Source of the DNA: Streptantibioticus rubrisoli
Lineage (GTDB): Bacteria > Actinomycetota > Actinomycetes > Streptomycetales > Streptomycetaceae
Assembly: GCF_024436055.1 (NCBI RefSeq)
Contig: NZ_JANFNH010000003.1
Coordinates: forward strand, 283,119-347,118
Direction: 5' to 3'
DNA: 64,000 nucleotides
Shown: positions 47,435-55,026 of the stretch, piece after piece
Position numbering within the stretch: position 1 is the stretch's first letter
Layout of the letters: every line of letters begins with the position of its first letter
Made by a program: the position numbers and the translations under genes
Notes under the pieces: model-generated
Database searches by the model: none
What the model was told of the DNA's origin: nothing
Seen by the model: the letters and a program-made list of their open reading frames with translations, nothing else

Positions 47435-48658
47435 TCAGGTGGCCGTGAACAGCAGGACCGCGTTCTGCCCGCCGAACCCGAAGGAACAGCTGATCGCGGT
47501 CGTCGCGTCGACCGGGCGTGGACGGCCGGCCACGATGTCCAGCTTGTGCTCGCCGTCCTGGCCCTCGAAGTTCGCGACCGGCGGGATGAGGCCATGGCGC
47601 AGGACGAGGACCGTGTACGCGGCCTGGATCGCTCCGGCCGCGCCGAGCGCGTGACCGATCACGCCCTTGGACGCGGTCACCGGCGGGACGTCGTCGCCGA
47701 ACACCCGGGTCAGGGCGGCAGCCTCGGCGGCATCGTTCAACGGCGTCGAGGTGCCGTGCGCGTTGACCAGACCCACGTCGCGGGCGGCGCAGGCTGCGTC
47801 CTCCAGCGCGGTGCGGAGCGCCCGGGCCGCGCCGGCGCCGGCCGGGTCCGGGGCCACCGGATGACGGGCGTCCGCGCCGGCTCCGTAGCCGCTCAGCAGT
47901 GCCAGCGGCGGCGCCCCGCGGGCCCTTGCCTGTGGGAGGCGTTCCAGTACGAGGACGGCGGCGCCTTCGCCGAGGACGAAGCCGTCCCTCGCCGCGTCGA
48001 AAGGTCGGCTGGCCAGCTCTGGCCGGTCCCGGCGCCGGGAGAGCGCACGCATCCGGGTGAAGCAGGTCGCCGTCATCCGGGAGCGGCCGGACTCGCTGCC
48101 GCCCGCCAGGACGATGTCGCAGGTCCCCGACCGCAGCAGGTCCCGTGCGACACCGATCGCGGTCGCGCCCGAGGCGCAGGCGCTGGAGGTGGTGAAGTTC
48201 GGTCCTTGGGCGCCCAGGTCGATGGCGACCTCTCCGGCGGCCATGTTCGGCACACTGCGTGGCAGCGCCAGCGGTGAGACCCGCTCGGGGCGGCCCGCAC
48301 CGAGATGGCCGAACTCGGTGACGTAGGTGCTCAGGCAGTTGGAGCCGACACCGAGCACGACGCCCACCCGCTCGGCAGGCCAACACGTGGGATCGAGCCG
48401 GGCGTCGGCGACGGCCCGCCTGGCGGCGACGAGGGCGAAGTGCACGAACCGGTCCACCCGCCGGGCGAGCGGCCGGCCGAGCTCCGCCACGGCGTCGAAA
48501 CCGGGCACCTGGCAGGAGAAGTCGACGGGCAGATTCGCGAGTTCGGGGTCGGGCGCGGCCAGGGAGCGGCCCCGGCACAGGGCCGCCCAGTTCTCCTCGG
48601 CCGTGTGCCCCGCGGGAGTCACCAGGCCCAGTCCGGTGACCGCGACCTCAGCGCGCAT
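47435..48658 (-). CDS. Beta-ketoacyl-ACP synthase (KAS II/FabF type)
   Basis: A 407-residue condensing enzyme. The catalytic residues are Cys161 in SSACASGATA, His301 in NAHGTSTPLND, and Lys331/His336 in SKGVIGHALGAAG, the full FabF triad. It elongates acyl-ACP with malonyl-ACP. Its start overlaps the ACP gene by 11 bases, and the desaturase and ACP lie upstream. It is therefore probably specialised to this pathway rather than being the housekeeping FabF, which sits with other fab genes elsewhere in Streptomyces. There is no partner chain-length-factor gene, so this is not a type II aromatic PKS. Confidence 0.92.
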   Translation of the reverse strand: MRAEVAVTGLGLVTPAGHTAEENWAALCRGRSLAAPDPELANLPVDFSCQVPGFDAVAELGRPLARRVDRFVHFALVAARRAVADARLDPTCWPAERVGVVLGVGSNCLSTYVTEFGHLGAGRPERVSPLALPRSVPNMAAGEVAIDLGAQGPNFTTSSACASGATAIGVARDLLRSGTCDIVLAGGSESGRSRMTATCFTRMRALSRRRDRPELASRPFDAARDGFVLGEGAAVLVLERLPQARARGAPPLALLSGYGAGADARHPVAPDPAGAGAARALRTALEDAACAARDVGLVNAHGTSTPLNDAAEAAALTRVFGDDVPPVTASKGVIGHALGAAGAIQAAYTVLVLRHGLIPPVANFEGQDGEHKLDIVAGRPRPVDATTAISCSFGFGGQNAVLLFTAT

Positions 48659-48917
48659 GCTCGAACATTCGGGCGGCCTCGCCCAGTGTGGCCGCCGGGG
48701 ACAGCTCCACCGCCTCCTCCGGCAGGACGATCCCGAATTCCTCCTCGGCCGCCACCACGAGTTCCATCAAGGACAAGGAGTCCATCCCCAGACTCTCGAA
48801 GGTCGTCACCGCCGTCAGCTGCTCTGGCTCCGCCTTGACGTCGAGATGACTGGTCAGCAGGGTGACCAGACGGTCGGGCAGCACCGGCTGGACGTCCTGT
48901 CCCGCTTCCTGGGTCAT
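48648..48917 (-). CDS. Acyl carrier protein
   Basis: An 89-residue carrier protein. The phosphopantetheine attachment serine is Ser47 in ESLGMDSLSLMELV, and acidic helices follow (AAEEEFGIVLPEEAVELS). It holds the growing acyl chain as a thioester. The ATG overlaps the desaturase stop (ATGA) and its own end overlaps the ketosynthase start, so the three are translationally coupled. A dedicated ACP beside an acyl-ACP desaturase and a type III PKS suggests that it carries the unsaturated starter. Activation needs a phosphopantetheinyl transferase encoded elsewhere. Confidence 0.92.
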   Translation of the reverse strand: MTQEAGQDVQPVLPDRLVTLLTSHLDVKAEPEQLTAVTTFESLGMDSLSLMELVVAAEEEFGIVLPEEAVELSPAATLGEAARMFEHAR

Positions 48918-49912
48918 GCCGTGACCTCCTGTGTTCGGGTGCGGGAACGCCCGGGACCGCCGCTGGCGTTCATCCGCTCGTACAGTTCTCGTGCGCGGGA
49001 CGCCTGCGCCCGCAGCCACTCCAGGTGTTGCCCCAGCCGCTGTCGGGCCTGCTCGCCGGCCGGGCCGAGGCCGGGCAGGGACATCACTCCCAGGGCGCGG
49101 AGAAGGGGCCGTACGACATGCTCGGAGTGGACGTCGAGGTCGAAGATGCCGGCGGCCGCCACCCGCAGGGCGCGGGCGCGGAAGCCGGGGATCGTCGTGC
49201 CCGGCATCTGGAAGCCGCAGATCACGTCGGTCAGGGCCGTCAGCGCCGCGTCCGGGGCCATCCGCAGAGCGTCGGCGTACAGATCCCGGTAGAAGAGCAT
49301 GTGCAGGTTCTCGTCCGCGGCGATGCGCGCCATCAGCTGTTCCCCCACCGGGTCACCGCACATGACGCCCACGTTCCGGTGTGCCTGGCGGGTCGCCAGC
49401 TCCTGCACCGTCACGTATGCCAGCGCGTGCAGAACGGTCGGCAGGTCACTGCGGTAACCGGCGCCCACCTGCCGCATCCGCAGCTCCTCCAGGGCCACCG
49501 GGTCCATCGCGCGACGGGCATGGACGTAGGCCCGCATGACACAGGCGTGGCGGTCCTCCTCCGCCGTCCACCGGTGCACCCAGGTGCCCCAGGCGCCGTC
49601 CCGGCCGAACCGAGTGGCGATCTCGAAGTGGTAACTGGGCAGATTGTCCTCGGTGAGCAGGTTGACGAGTAGAGCGTCCTGCACCGCCTGCGGCAGTGCC
49701 GACTGCCGCGGATCCCAGGCGGTGCCGTCCAGAGGGCCGTCAAAGTCCCGCGCTCCGCTCCACGGCACGTACTGGTGAGGAAACCACTCCCGCGCCACGC
49801 CCAGATGCCGGTCGAGCAGACGCCCCACCGACGGCTCCAGGTCACGCAAGACCCCTGCTGTCGTGTCCGCTGCCGCATCGTTCACCTGCACCGTCTCTTC
49901 ATTGCCGCGCAT
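48914..49912 (-). CDS. Soluble acyl-ACP desaturase (mycobacterial DesA-like)
   Basis: A 332-residue ferritin-like di-iron protein of the stearoyl-ACP desaturase family. The two iron-binding motifs are EEDRH (in WTAEEDRHACVMRAY) and DENLH (in IAADENLHMLFYRD). An upstream Glu lies in LLTEDNLPSYHFEIA. Similarity to mycobacterial DesA1/DesA2 runs along the whole length, including LEPSVGRLLDRHL near the N-terminus. It inserts a cis double bond into ACP-bound acyl chains using O2 and ferredoxin. It is first in the six-gene operon and is coupled to the ACP by ATGA. The start is uncertain: ATG 49912 has a weak site, and GTG codons seven and nine residues later are alternatives. Confidence 0.9.
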   Translation of the reverse strand: MRGNEETVQVNDAAADTTAGVLRDLEPSVGRLLDRHLGVAREWFPHQYVPWSGARDFDGPLDGTAWDPRQSALPQAVQDALLVNLLTEDNLPSYHFEIATRFGRDGAWGTWVHRWTAEEDRHACVMRAYVHARRAMDPVALEELRMRQVGAGYRSDLPTVLHALAYVTVQELATRQAHRNVGVMCGDPVGEQLMARIAADENLHMLFYRDLYADALRMAPDAALTALTDVICGFQMPGTTIPGFRARALRVAAAGIFDLDVHSEHVVRPLLRALGVMSLPGLGPAGEQARQRLGQHLEWLRAQASRARELYERMNASGGPGRSRTRTQEVTA

Positions 49913-50073
49913 CCCGGCAGCAGCGCCCCGGACAGCTCCGCGGCCGCGGGCCGGCCCGCCCATACAAGATCCATATCCTGCAAACGACCGCGGCTCCGCG
50001 AGGTAACGAGGGGTCGTAAGGGCGATGATCTCAGACGGTGGCCCCAGCGGCAGGCGCACACGTGGACGGAGCT

Positions 50074-50956
50074 AGGGCCTGTGTGAAGTTGTGATCAGCC
50101 AGTTGCCTTCAGCAGGTCGTTGATCCAGATCATCGAGGCACGGAGGTGGAGGCCGGGGAGGTACCTCTCGGGCGACTTGTCGTATCGAGTGGCGATGCCC
50201 CGCCAGGCCTTCAGCTTGTTGATGAGCCGCTCGACCGTGTTCCGCTCCTTGTCAAGATCACTGTCGTGGCACGTAGGGCGGCCGCCCCCGCGGCCCTTCT
50301 TCTTCCGGTTGGCGGCCTGGTCCTTCTTCTCCGTAATGACTGCCTTGATGCGGACCACGGGATCTGCCCAGCAGGGCCTGGTTCAGCCGGAACTTGCGCC
50401 GTTGCCTGATACGCCGTCGCTCTTCCTGCTCGGGGGCGTCTCCGCCGTCCTGCCCGTTCTGTCCCGGCGGGCCGCCCCCTTTTGCCGCGCCCGCTCCTGT
50501 TCTGCGGCGGCTTCCTCAAGGACGTCCATGAGGTCCTCGCCGAGGTGCATCCCGGCTGCGTCGTGCTGGGCGCGGACAGTAGTGGAGCCCCCGCTGACCA
50601 GGGATAAATCCGTCTGTCCCCGGCGAGCGGCCGCGGCGATCACGCCTTCCAGAAGAGCGGAGAAGACCCCGGCGTCCCGCCAGGCACGAAAGCGCCCGTA
50701 GACCGTCGGCCACGGGCCGAACCCGGCAGGCATCTCACGCCACTGGGCGCTCGACCGAAACCGCAAGATCACCCCCTCGAACTGCTCCCGCAGTCGCTCG
50801 GGGTACGGACCGTACTCGCCTATTGGCAGGTACGGCTCGATGAACTCCCACTGCTCGTCGGTGAGTTGCCGACGTGTCACACCCAGCGTCCTATCAGGTC
50901 CCGCCCCCCCACACGGGACCAGAACCCGAGAATGATCACGACCTCACACAGGCCCT
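50074..50956. mobile_element. IS5-like insertion sequence remnant
   Basis: The terminal inverted repeats are AGGGCCTGTGTGAAGTTGTG plus ATCA at the left (50074-50097), and the complement of AGGGCCTGTGTGAGGTCGTG plus ATCA at the right (50933-50956). They match at 22 of 24 positions. The ends are flanked by CTA/TAG. Inside are the first and last parts of an IS5-family transposase with the middle missing. The element is therefore non-autonomous but keeps both ends. Confidence 0.85.
50095..50880 (-). pseudogene. IS5 family transposase, internally deleted
   Basis: The N-terminal 165 codons (50880-50383) begin RRQLTDEQWEFIEPYLPIGE. They include WREMPAGFGPWPTVYGRF and a degraded DDE start (SLVSGGSTTVRAQHDAAGMH, where VDSTT is expected). 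The C-terminal 88 codons (50358-50095) read KAVITEKKDQAANRKKKGRG, then ERNTVERLINKLKAWRGIAT, the usual C-terminal YREK-like region. The central section with the second catalytic Asp is absent and the frames differ. Transposition from this copy alone is not possible. Confidence 0.85.
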
Positions 50957-50991
50957 AGGGCTACGTCTCACTTGCGATCATGAAACACAAA

Positions 50992-51020
50992 CGGTGCTGG
51001 CCGAGTCTCAGCCAGCACCG
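50992..51020 (-). terminator. Terminator of tRNA-Leu
   Basis: Stem CGGTGCTGGC / GCCAGCACCG with a nine-base loop, followed on the minus strand by TTTGTGTTTC. It lies 20 bases past the tRNA 3' end. Confidence 0.8.
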
Positions 51021-51039
51021 CCCGTGGGTGTATTGGTCG

Positions 51040-51124
51040 TGTCCGAGGGGGGACTTGAACCCCCACGCCCGATAAAGGGCACTAGCACCTCAAGCTAGCG
51101 CGTCTGCCATTCCGCCACCCGGAC
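51040..51124 (-). tRNA. tRNA-Leu (anticodon GAG)
   Basis: The minus strand forms a class II cloverleaf. The acceptor stem is GTCCGGG / CTCGGAC with discriminator A. The anticodon stem is CTAGC / GCTAG with loop TTGAGGT, giving anticodon GAG (CUC codons). It has a long variable arm and a T-arm GGGGGTTCAAGTCCCCC. CCA is not encoded. The 3' end points towards the accessory region with the IS remnant and DUF2637 pseudogene, a usual orientation for an integration site. Confidence 0.95.
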
Positions 51125-51330
51125 CGGGTTGTCGCCGCGGCGACGGGGTTAACCATAGCAAACATCTGGCCACTCTCGATCACGTCCGGAGGCCGTGGAC
51201 TAGGCGGGGTCGTGGTGGGGATGCCTTGTGTGACGGGGATGTGGGGTGGCCGGGGATCTTGGGGTGCGGTGGTACGGCGAGGGAGGATGGTGGGGCCCCG
51301 TGTGGGCGCATCGGCGAACAAGGAGGCAGT

Positions 51331-52656
51331 GTGAGCGAGTCGAACCCGGCACGGACGATCACCGGTGAGGATGAAGTTGTCGATCTGTGCCGCGACCTGA
51401 TCAGGATCGACAGCAGCAACTACGGCGACCACTCCGGTCCCGGTGAGCGCGCCGCCGCCGAGTACGTCGCGGAGAAGCTCGCCGAGGTCGGTCTCGACGC
51501 GCAGGTCTTCGAGTCCCACAAGGGGCGCGCGTCCACGGTGGCCCGGATAGAGGGGGAGGATCCGTCCCGGCCCGCTCTGCTGATCCACGGGCACCTCGAC
51601 GTCGTACCGGCCAACGCCGACGACTGGACGTACCACCCGTTCTCCGGCGAGGTCGCCGACGGCTGCGTCTGGGGGCGGGGCGCGGTCGACATGAAGGACA
51701 TGGACGCCATGACGCTCGCCGTCGTACGGGACCGGCTGCGCAGCGGGCGCAAGCCGCCGCGCGACGTGGTGCTCGCCTTCCTCGCTGACGAGGAGGCGGG
51801 CGGTGTGTACGGCGCGAAGCATCTGGTGCGCAACCACGCCGAGTTGTTCGAGGGTGTGACCGAGGGCATCGGCGAGGTCGGCGGCTTCTCCTTCACCGTC
51901 AACGAGAACCTGCGGCTGTACCTGGTCGAGACGGCCCAGAAGGGCATGCACTGGATGCGGCTCACCGTCGAGGGCACCGCGGGCCACGGCTCGATGACCA
52001 ATGACGACAACGCGGTGACCGAACTGTGCGAGGCGGTAGGCCGGTTGGGACGGCACAAGTTCCCGATCCGGGTGACCAAGACCGTACGGTCCTTCCTGGA
52101 CGAGTTGTCCGACGCGCTCGGCGTCCCCCTCGACCCCGAGGACATGGAGACCACGCTCGCCAAGCTCGGCGGGATCGCCAAGCTGATCGGCGCCACGCTG
52201 CGCAACACCGCCGCGCCGACCATGCTCGGCGCCGGATACAAGGTCAACGTCATCCCGGGGCAGGCCACCGCCCACGTGGACGGGCGCTTCCTGCCCGGCC
52301 TGGAGGAGGAGTTCCTGGCCGACCTCGACCGGATCCTGGGACCGAAGGTCAAGCGCGAGGACGTACACGCCGACAAGGCACTGGAGACCAGCTTCGACGG
52401 TGCGCTGGTGGACGCGATGCAGTCCGCGCTGCTCGCCGAGGATCCGATCGCGCGGGCCGTTCCCTACTGCCTGTCGGGCGGTACGGACGCGAAGTCGTTC
52501 GACGATCTCGGTATTCGCTGCTTCGGGTTCGCGCCGCTGCGACTTCCGCCGGAGCTTGACTTCGCCGGAATGTTCCACGGTGTGGACGAGCGGGTTCCGG
52601 TGGACGGACTGAAGTTCGGCGTGCGCGTACTGGACCGGTTCCTGGATCAGTGCTGA
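51331..52656 (+). CDS. M20/M25/M40 family metallopeptidase
   Basis: A 441-residue cytosolic dinuclear-zinc peptidase or acylase. The metal ligands appear as HGHLDVVPA (His, with catalytic Asp), WGRGAVDMKD (bridging Asp), FLADEEAGG (catalytic and ligand Glu) and a C-terminal His in FAGMFHGVDERV. The dimerisation domain occupies the middle (VEGTAGHGSMTNDDNAV). The substrate may be a dipeptide or an N-acyl amino acid. GTG 51331 follows AGGAGG at seven bases. The preceding 200 bases separate it from tRNA-Leu and hold its promoter. Confidence 0.92.
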   Translation: MSESNPARTITGEDEVVDLCRDLIRIDSSNYGDHSGPGERAAAEYVAEKLAEVGLDAQVFESHKGRASTVARIEGEDPSRPALLIHGHLDVVPANADDWTYHPFSGEVADGCVWGRGAVDMKDMDAMTLAVVRDRLRSGRKPPRDVVLAFLADEEAGGVYGAKHLVRNHAELFEGVTEGIGEVGGFSFTVNENLRLYLVETAQKGMHWMRLTVEGTAGHGSMTNDDNAVTELCEAVGRLGRHKFPIRVTKTVRSFLDELSDALGVPLDPEDMETTLAKLGGIAKLIGATLRNTAAPTMLGAGYKVNVIPGQATAHVDGRFLPGLEEEFLADLDRILGPKVKREDVHADKALETSFDGALVDAMQSALLAEDPIARAVPYCLSGGTDAKSFDDLGIRCFGFAPLRLPPELDFAGMFHGVDERVPVDGLKFGVRVLDRFLDQC

Positions 52657-52802
52657 ACGCATCTTTTCGGCCTTTAATCGGCTGCCTGTGCGGGTGTAGC
52701 CGGAAAGGGTGAATGGAAACAGGGGTACGTTGCCCTGCCTTATGAACCTCGTTAGATCAGTGCGGTCCGCGGCTGGGACCGCACTGCCAACGAGGAGGAA
52801 TA

Positions 52803-53036
52803 ATGTTCAAGAAGGTTGCCGCCACCGCGGCCGCCGCCGGTGGTCTGGTGCTCGCCGGTGCGGGCCTGGCCGTCGCTGACTCCGGTGCGCAGGGCGCTGC
52901 GATCGACTCTCCCGGCGTTGCCTCCGGCAACGTCGTCCAGGTTCCGGTCGAGGTTCCGGTGAACGTTTGCGGCAACACGATCAACGTTGTCGGGCTGCTC
53001 AACCCGACTTTCGGCAACACCTGCATCAACAAGTGA
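52803..53036 (+). CDS. chpH: Short chaplin ChpH
   Basis: A 77-residue chaplin. Residues 1-25 are a Sec signal peptide (FKKVAATAAAAGGLVLAGAG). The mature 50-residue chaplin domain has the repeated hydrophobic core SPGVASGNVVQVPVEVPVN and the two cysteines that form the disulphide (VCGN and NTC). Chaplins are secreted and assemble into amyloid-like films that lower surface tension and coat aerial hyphae. Its position next to a long chaplin, and eight genes before mshC, matches S. coelicolor chpH/chpC. AGGAGG lies in the leader. Expression in Streptomyces depends on developmental control. Confidence 0.95.
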   Translation: MFKKVAATAAAAGGLVLAGAGLAVADSGAQGAAIDSPGVASGNVVQVPVEVPVNVCGNTINVVGLLNPTFGNTCINK

Positions 53037-53219
53037 CGTTGAGTCGGACCCGGTAAAGGTTCTGGTCCCGCTCGGCCCTGGGGCATACACCTGTCCGCTC
53101 CAGGGCCCTCGGCGATCGTCCGGGAATCGTCGGAAAATCCCAATGAAATCCATCCGGCCGTTCCCTCATCGCGGGCCTGCGCCCGCGGATATTCAGGTAC
53201 ACCAGAAGGCAGGGAATCC

Positions 53220-54062
53220 ATGAGACAGGTCGCAAAGAAGGGCCTGATTACTGTCGTCGCGACGGGCGGTGTCCTCGCCGTCACCGGCGGCAGCTACGCC
53301 TTTGCGGACGCGGGGGCCAGCGGCGCTGCCGTTGGGTCGCCCGGTGTCGTCTCGGGCAACAACGTCCAGGTGCCGGTCAGCGTGCCGGTCAACGCGTGCG
53401 GCAACACCGTCGACGTGGTCGGGGCGCTCAACCCCACGTTCGGCAACAGGTGCGCCAACGGCTCGGAGCGCCACGAGAGCGGTGGCTACGGGCACACCGG
53501 TCAGGACCAGGGTGACCAGGGACACAGCGGCTACGGCCGCGGTGACCAGGGCCACGGCGGTGACTGGCACAGCGGCTACGGCCACCGGGACCGTGACCAC
53601 GGCGGATACCAGGGCCACCAGCACAGCGGTGGCGCCCAGGCGACGGCCGTGGCCAAGGGCTCGCCCGGTGTCGCCTCCGGCAACGTGGCGCAGGTGCCGG
53701 TCGACGTGCCGGTCAATGTCTGCGGGAACAGTGTCGACGTCGTCGGCCTACTGAACCCCGCGTTCGGCAACTCCTGCGAGAACGGCGGGGGATCGGAGAT
53801 CGGGCAGGCGTACAACCCGCCGCCGCAGACCGTCGTCCCGCCCGTCCAGGGCCACCAGCCGCAGGCGCCCTCGACGCCCGTGCGCCATGTGAACCGCCCG
53901 TCCGTACACCACGCGATGGCGCACACGCAGCCGCTTTCCACGGCGGCGCCCACCCTGGCGCACACCGGTGCGGACCAGATCGGCACGATCGGCGCCGCCA
54001 GCGCCGGGCTGCTGATCGGTGGGTACGTGCTCTACCGCCGGGGCCGGGTGGCCAAGCGCTGA
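53220..54062 (+). CDS. chpC: Long chaplin with sortase signal (ChpC-like)
   Basis: A 280-residue cell-wall-anchored chaplin. After a signal peptide (to about residue 30) there are two chaplin domains: SPGVVSGNNVQVPVSVPVN-type at about 38-80 and SPGVASGNVAQVPVDVPVN-type at about 146-187. A Gly/His/Asp-rich linker of about 60 residues (HSGYG, GDQGHGG, HRDRDHGGY) separates them. A Pro-rich spacer leads to the LAHTG sorting motif, a hydrophobic helix and the basic tail RRGRVAKR. Sortase would attach it to peptidoglycan, where it can anchor short chaplins. Adjacency to chpH suggests chpC, though the exact paralogue is by position. Confidence 0.92.
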   Translation: MRQVAKKGLITVVATGGVLAVTGGSYAFADAGASGAAVGSPGVVSGNNVQVPVSVPVNACGNTVDVVGALNPTFGNRCANGSERHESGGYGHTGQDQGDQGHSGYGRGDQGHGGDWHSGYGHRDRDHGGYQGHQHSGGAQATAVAKGSPGVASGNVAQVPVDVPVNVCGNSVDVVGLLNPAFGNSCENGGGSEIGQAYNPPPQTVVPPVQGHQPQAPSTPVRHVNRPSVHHAMAHTQPLSTAAPTLAHTGADQIGTIGAASAGLLIGGYVLYRRGRVAKR

Positions 54063-54101
54063 GCAGCCGGATCGGGTCGCTGGATCGGGCATCGTCCTGA
54101 T

Positions 54102-54147
54102 CCGGACGGGGTGGTCGCACCACAGGCGGTGCGACCACCCCGTCCGG
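54102..54147. terminator. Bidirectional terminator
   Basis: A perfect 20-bp stem, CCGGACGGGGTGGTCGCACC against its complement, with a six-base loop. It lies between the convergent long chaplin and DUF5703 genes. Confidence 0.9.
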
Positions 54148-54167
54148 CTGTCGGTGGCGGCTCGTGG

Positions 54168-54356
54168 TCACCAGGTGGCGCGTACCTGGCGGATGATCCG
54201 GCGGCGCAACCGCACCCTGCGGCTGCCGTCCGGATACAGCCGCAACCGGTCCAACTCCCAGTGCCCGTACTCCGCGTGGTCGGTCAACAGGCGCCGAGTG
54301 GCGTTACGGGAGACACCCCTGGGCACGTACACGTCTTGAAATTCGTATTCCGGCAT
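54168..54356 (-). CDS. DUF5703 family protein
   Basis: A 62-residue basic protein conserved in Streptomyces (DUF5703). It reads PEYEFQDVYVPRGVSRNATR with a C-terminal Arg cluster (RRVRLRRRIIRQVRATW). The function is unknown. It is presumably cytosolic, as no signal or membrane segment is present. Its place between the chaplin pair and the next hypothetical gene is the same as in other streptomycetes, which supports it as a real gene despite its size. Confidence 0.85.
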   Translation of the reverse strand: MPEYEFQDVYVPRGVSRNATRRLLTDHAEYGHWELDRLRLYPDGSRRVRLRRRIIRQVRATW

Positions 54357-54403
54357 CGAATCTATTGTGCGGGCAACCGCCCTGTACGGATAGCGTCTGC
54401 ACC

Positions 54404-55012
54404 ATGTCTGATGCCGCGCAGCCCACCGTTGCCGAGGTACGCACCGCCGCCGAGGCGGTCAAAGCAGCCATCGACCGCCATCTGGCCGCGATCGAGAACC
54501 GCTCGGGCGAGGATGATCCGGCCGTCCTCGCCGCCTTCGACTCCCTGGCCGCGGCGGCCGAGGCCTACGACGAGCTGCTCTACGACGCCTACGACGAGGT
54601 CACACCATTCGAGGTCCCGGCCGGGGACACCCTGCCCGCGTACGCGGGACCCGACGAGCCGCGCGCCGTCAGCGTGCTGATCCGGCGTGACTACACGATC
54701 GTCGACCCGCAGCGCCTGATCGCCCAGGCGGATCGGGTGGCGGATGCCGTCACCCAGGTCGGCAACGGGGTCAACGCCGGGCTCGGCGCGTTGTTCGGGG
54801 AGTACGAACCGGACGAAATCGCCTCCAGGCACAAGGAGTTCGGACTGGAGGAGGGCGACTCCACGCTCTGGGTCACCGCGGTGGAACCGGCCGAACCGGG
54901 GGAGTGGCTGGCAGCCCCCTTCGACCAGGCCGACCCGGAGATGATCGTCTGCCGGTTCGACGTCAGCGCCGTGTTCGACGACGAGTTGGAGTCACTCGAC
55001 CCCGACCGCTGA
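54404..55012 (+). CDS. Conserved hypothetical protein
   Basis: A 202-residue acidic, helix-rich cytosolic protein with no domain I can name. The N-terminal 70 residues are a predicted helical region (VRTAAEAVKAAIDRHLAAIE). The C-terminal half has alternating strands (SVLIRRDYTIVD, TLWVTAVEPAEPGEWL, EMIVCRFDVSAVF). ATG 54404 lies 47 bases from the divergent DUF5703 start. It is likely one of the Streptomyces-conserved genes of the chpH-mshC neighbourhood. No function is proposed. Confidence 0.75.
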   Translation: MSDAAQPTVAEVRTAAEAVKAAIDRHLAAIENRSGEDDPAVLAAFDSLAAAAEAYDELLYDAYDEVTPFEVPAGDTLPAYAGPDEPRAVSVLIRRDYTIVDPQRLIAQADRVADAVTQVGNGVNAGLGALFGEYEPDEIASRHKEFGLEEGDSTLWVTAVEPAEPGEWLAAPFDQADPEMIVCRFDVSAVFDDELESLDPDR

Positions 55013-55026
55013 CGGCGGGCAGGCGC

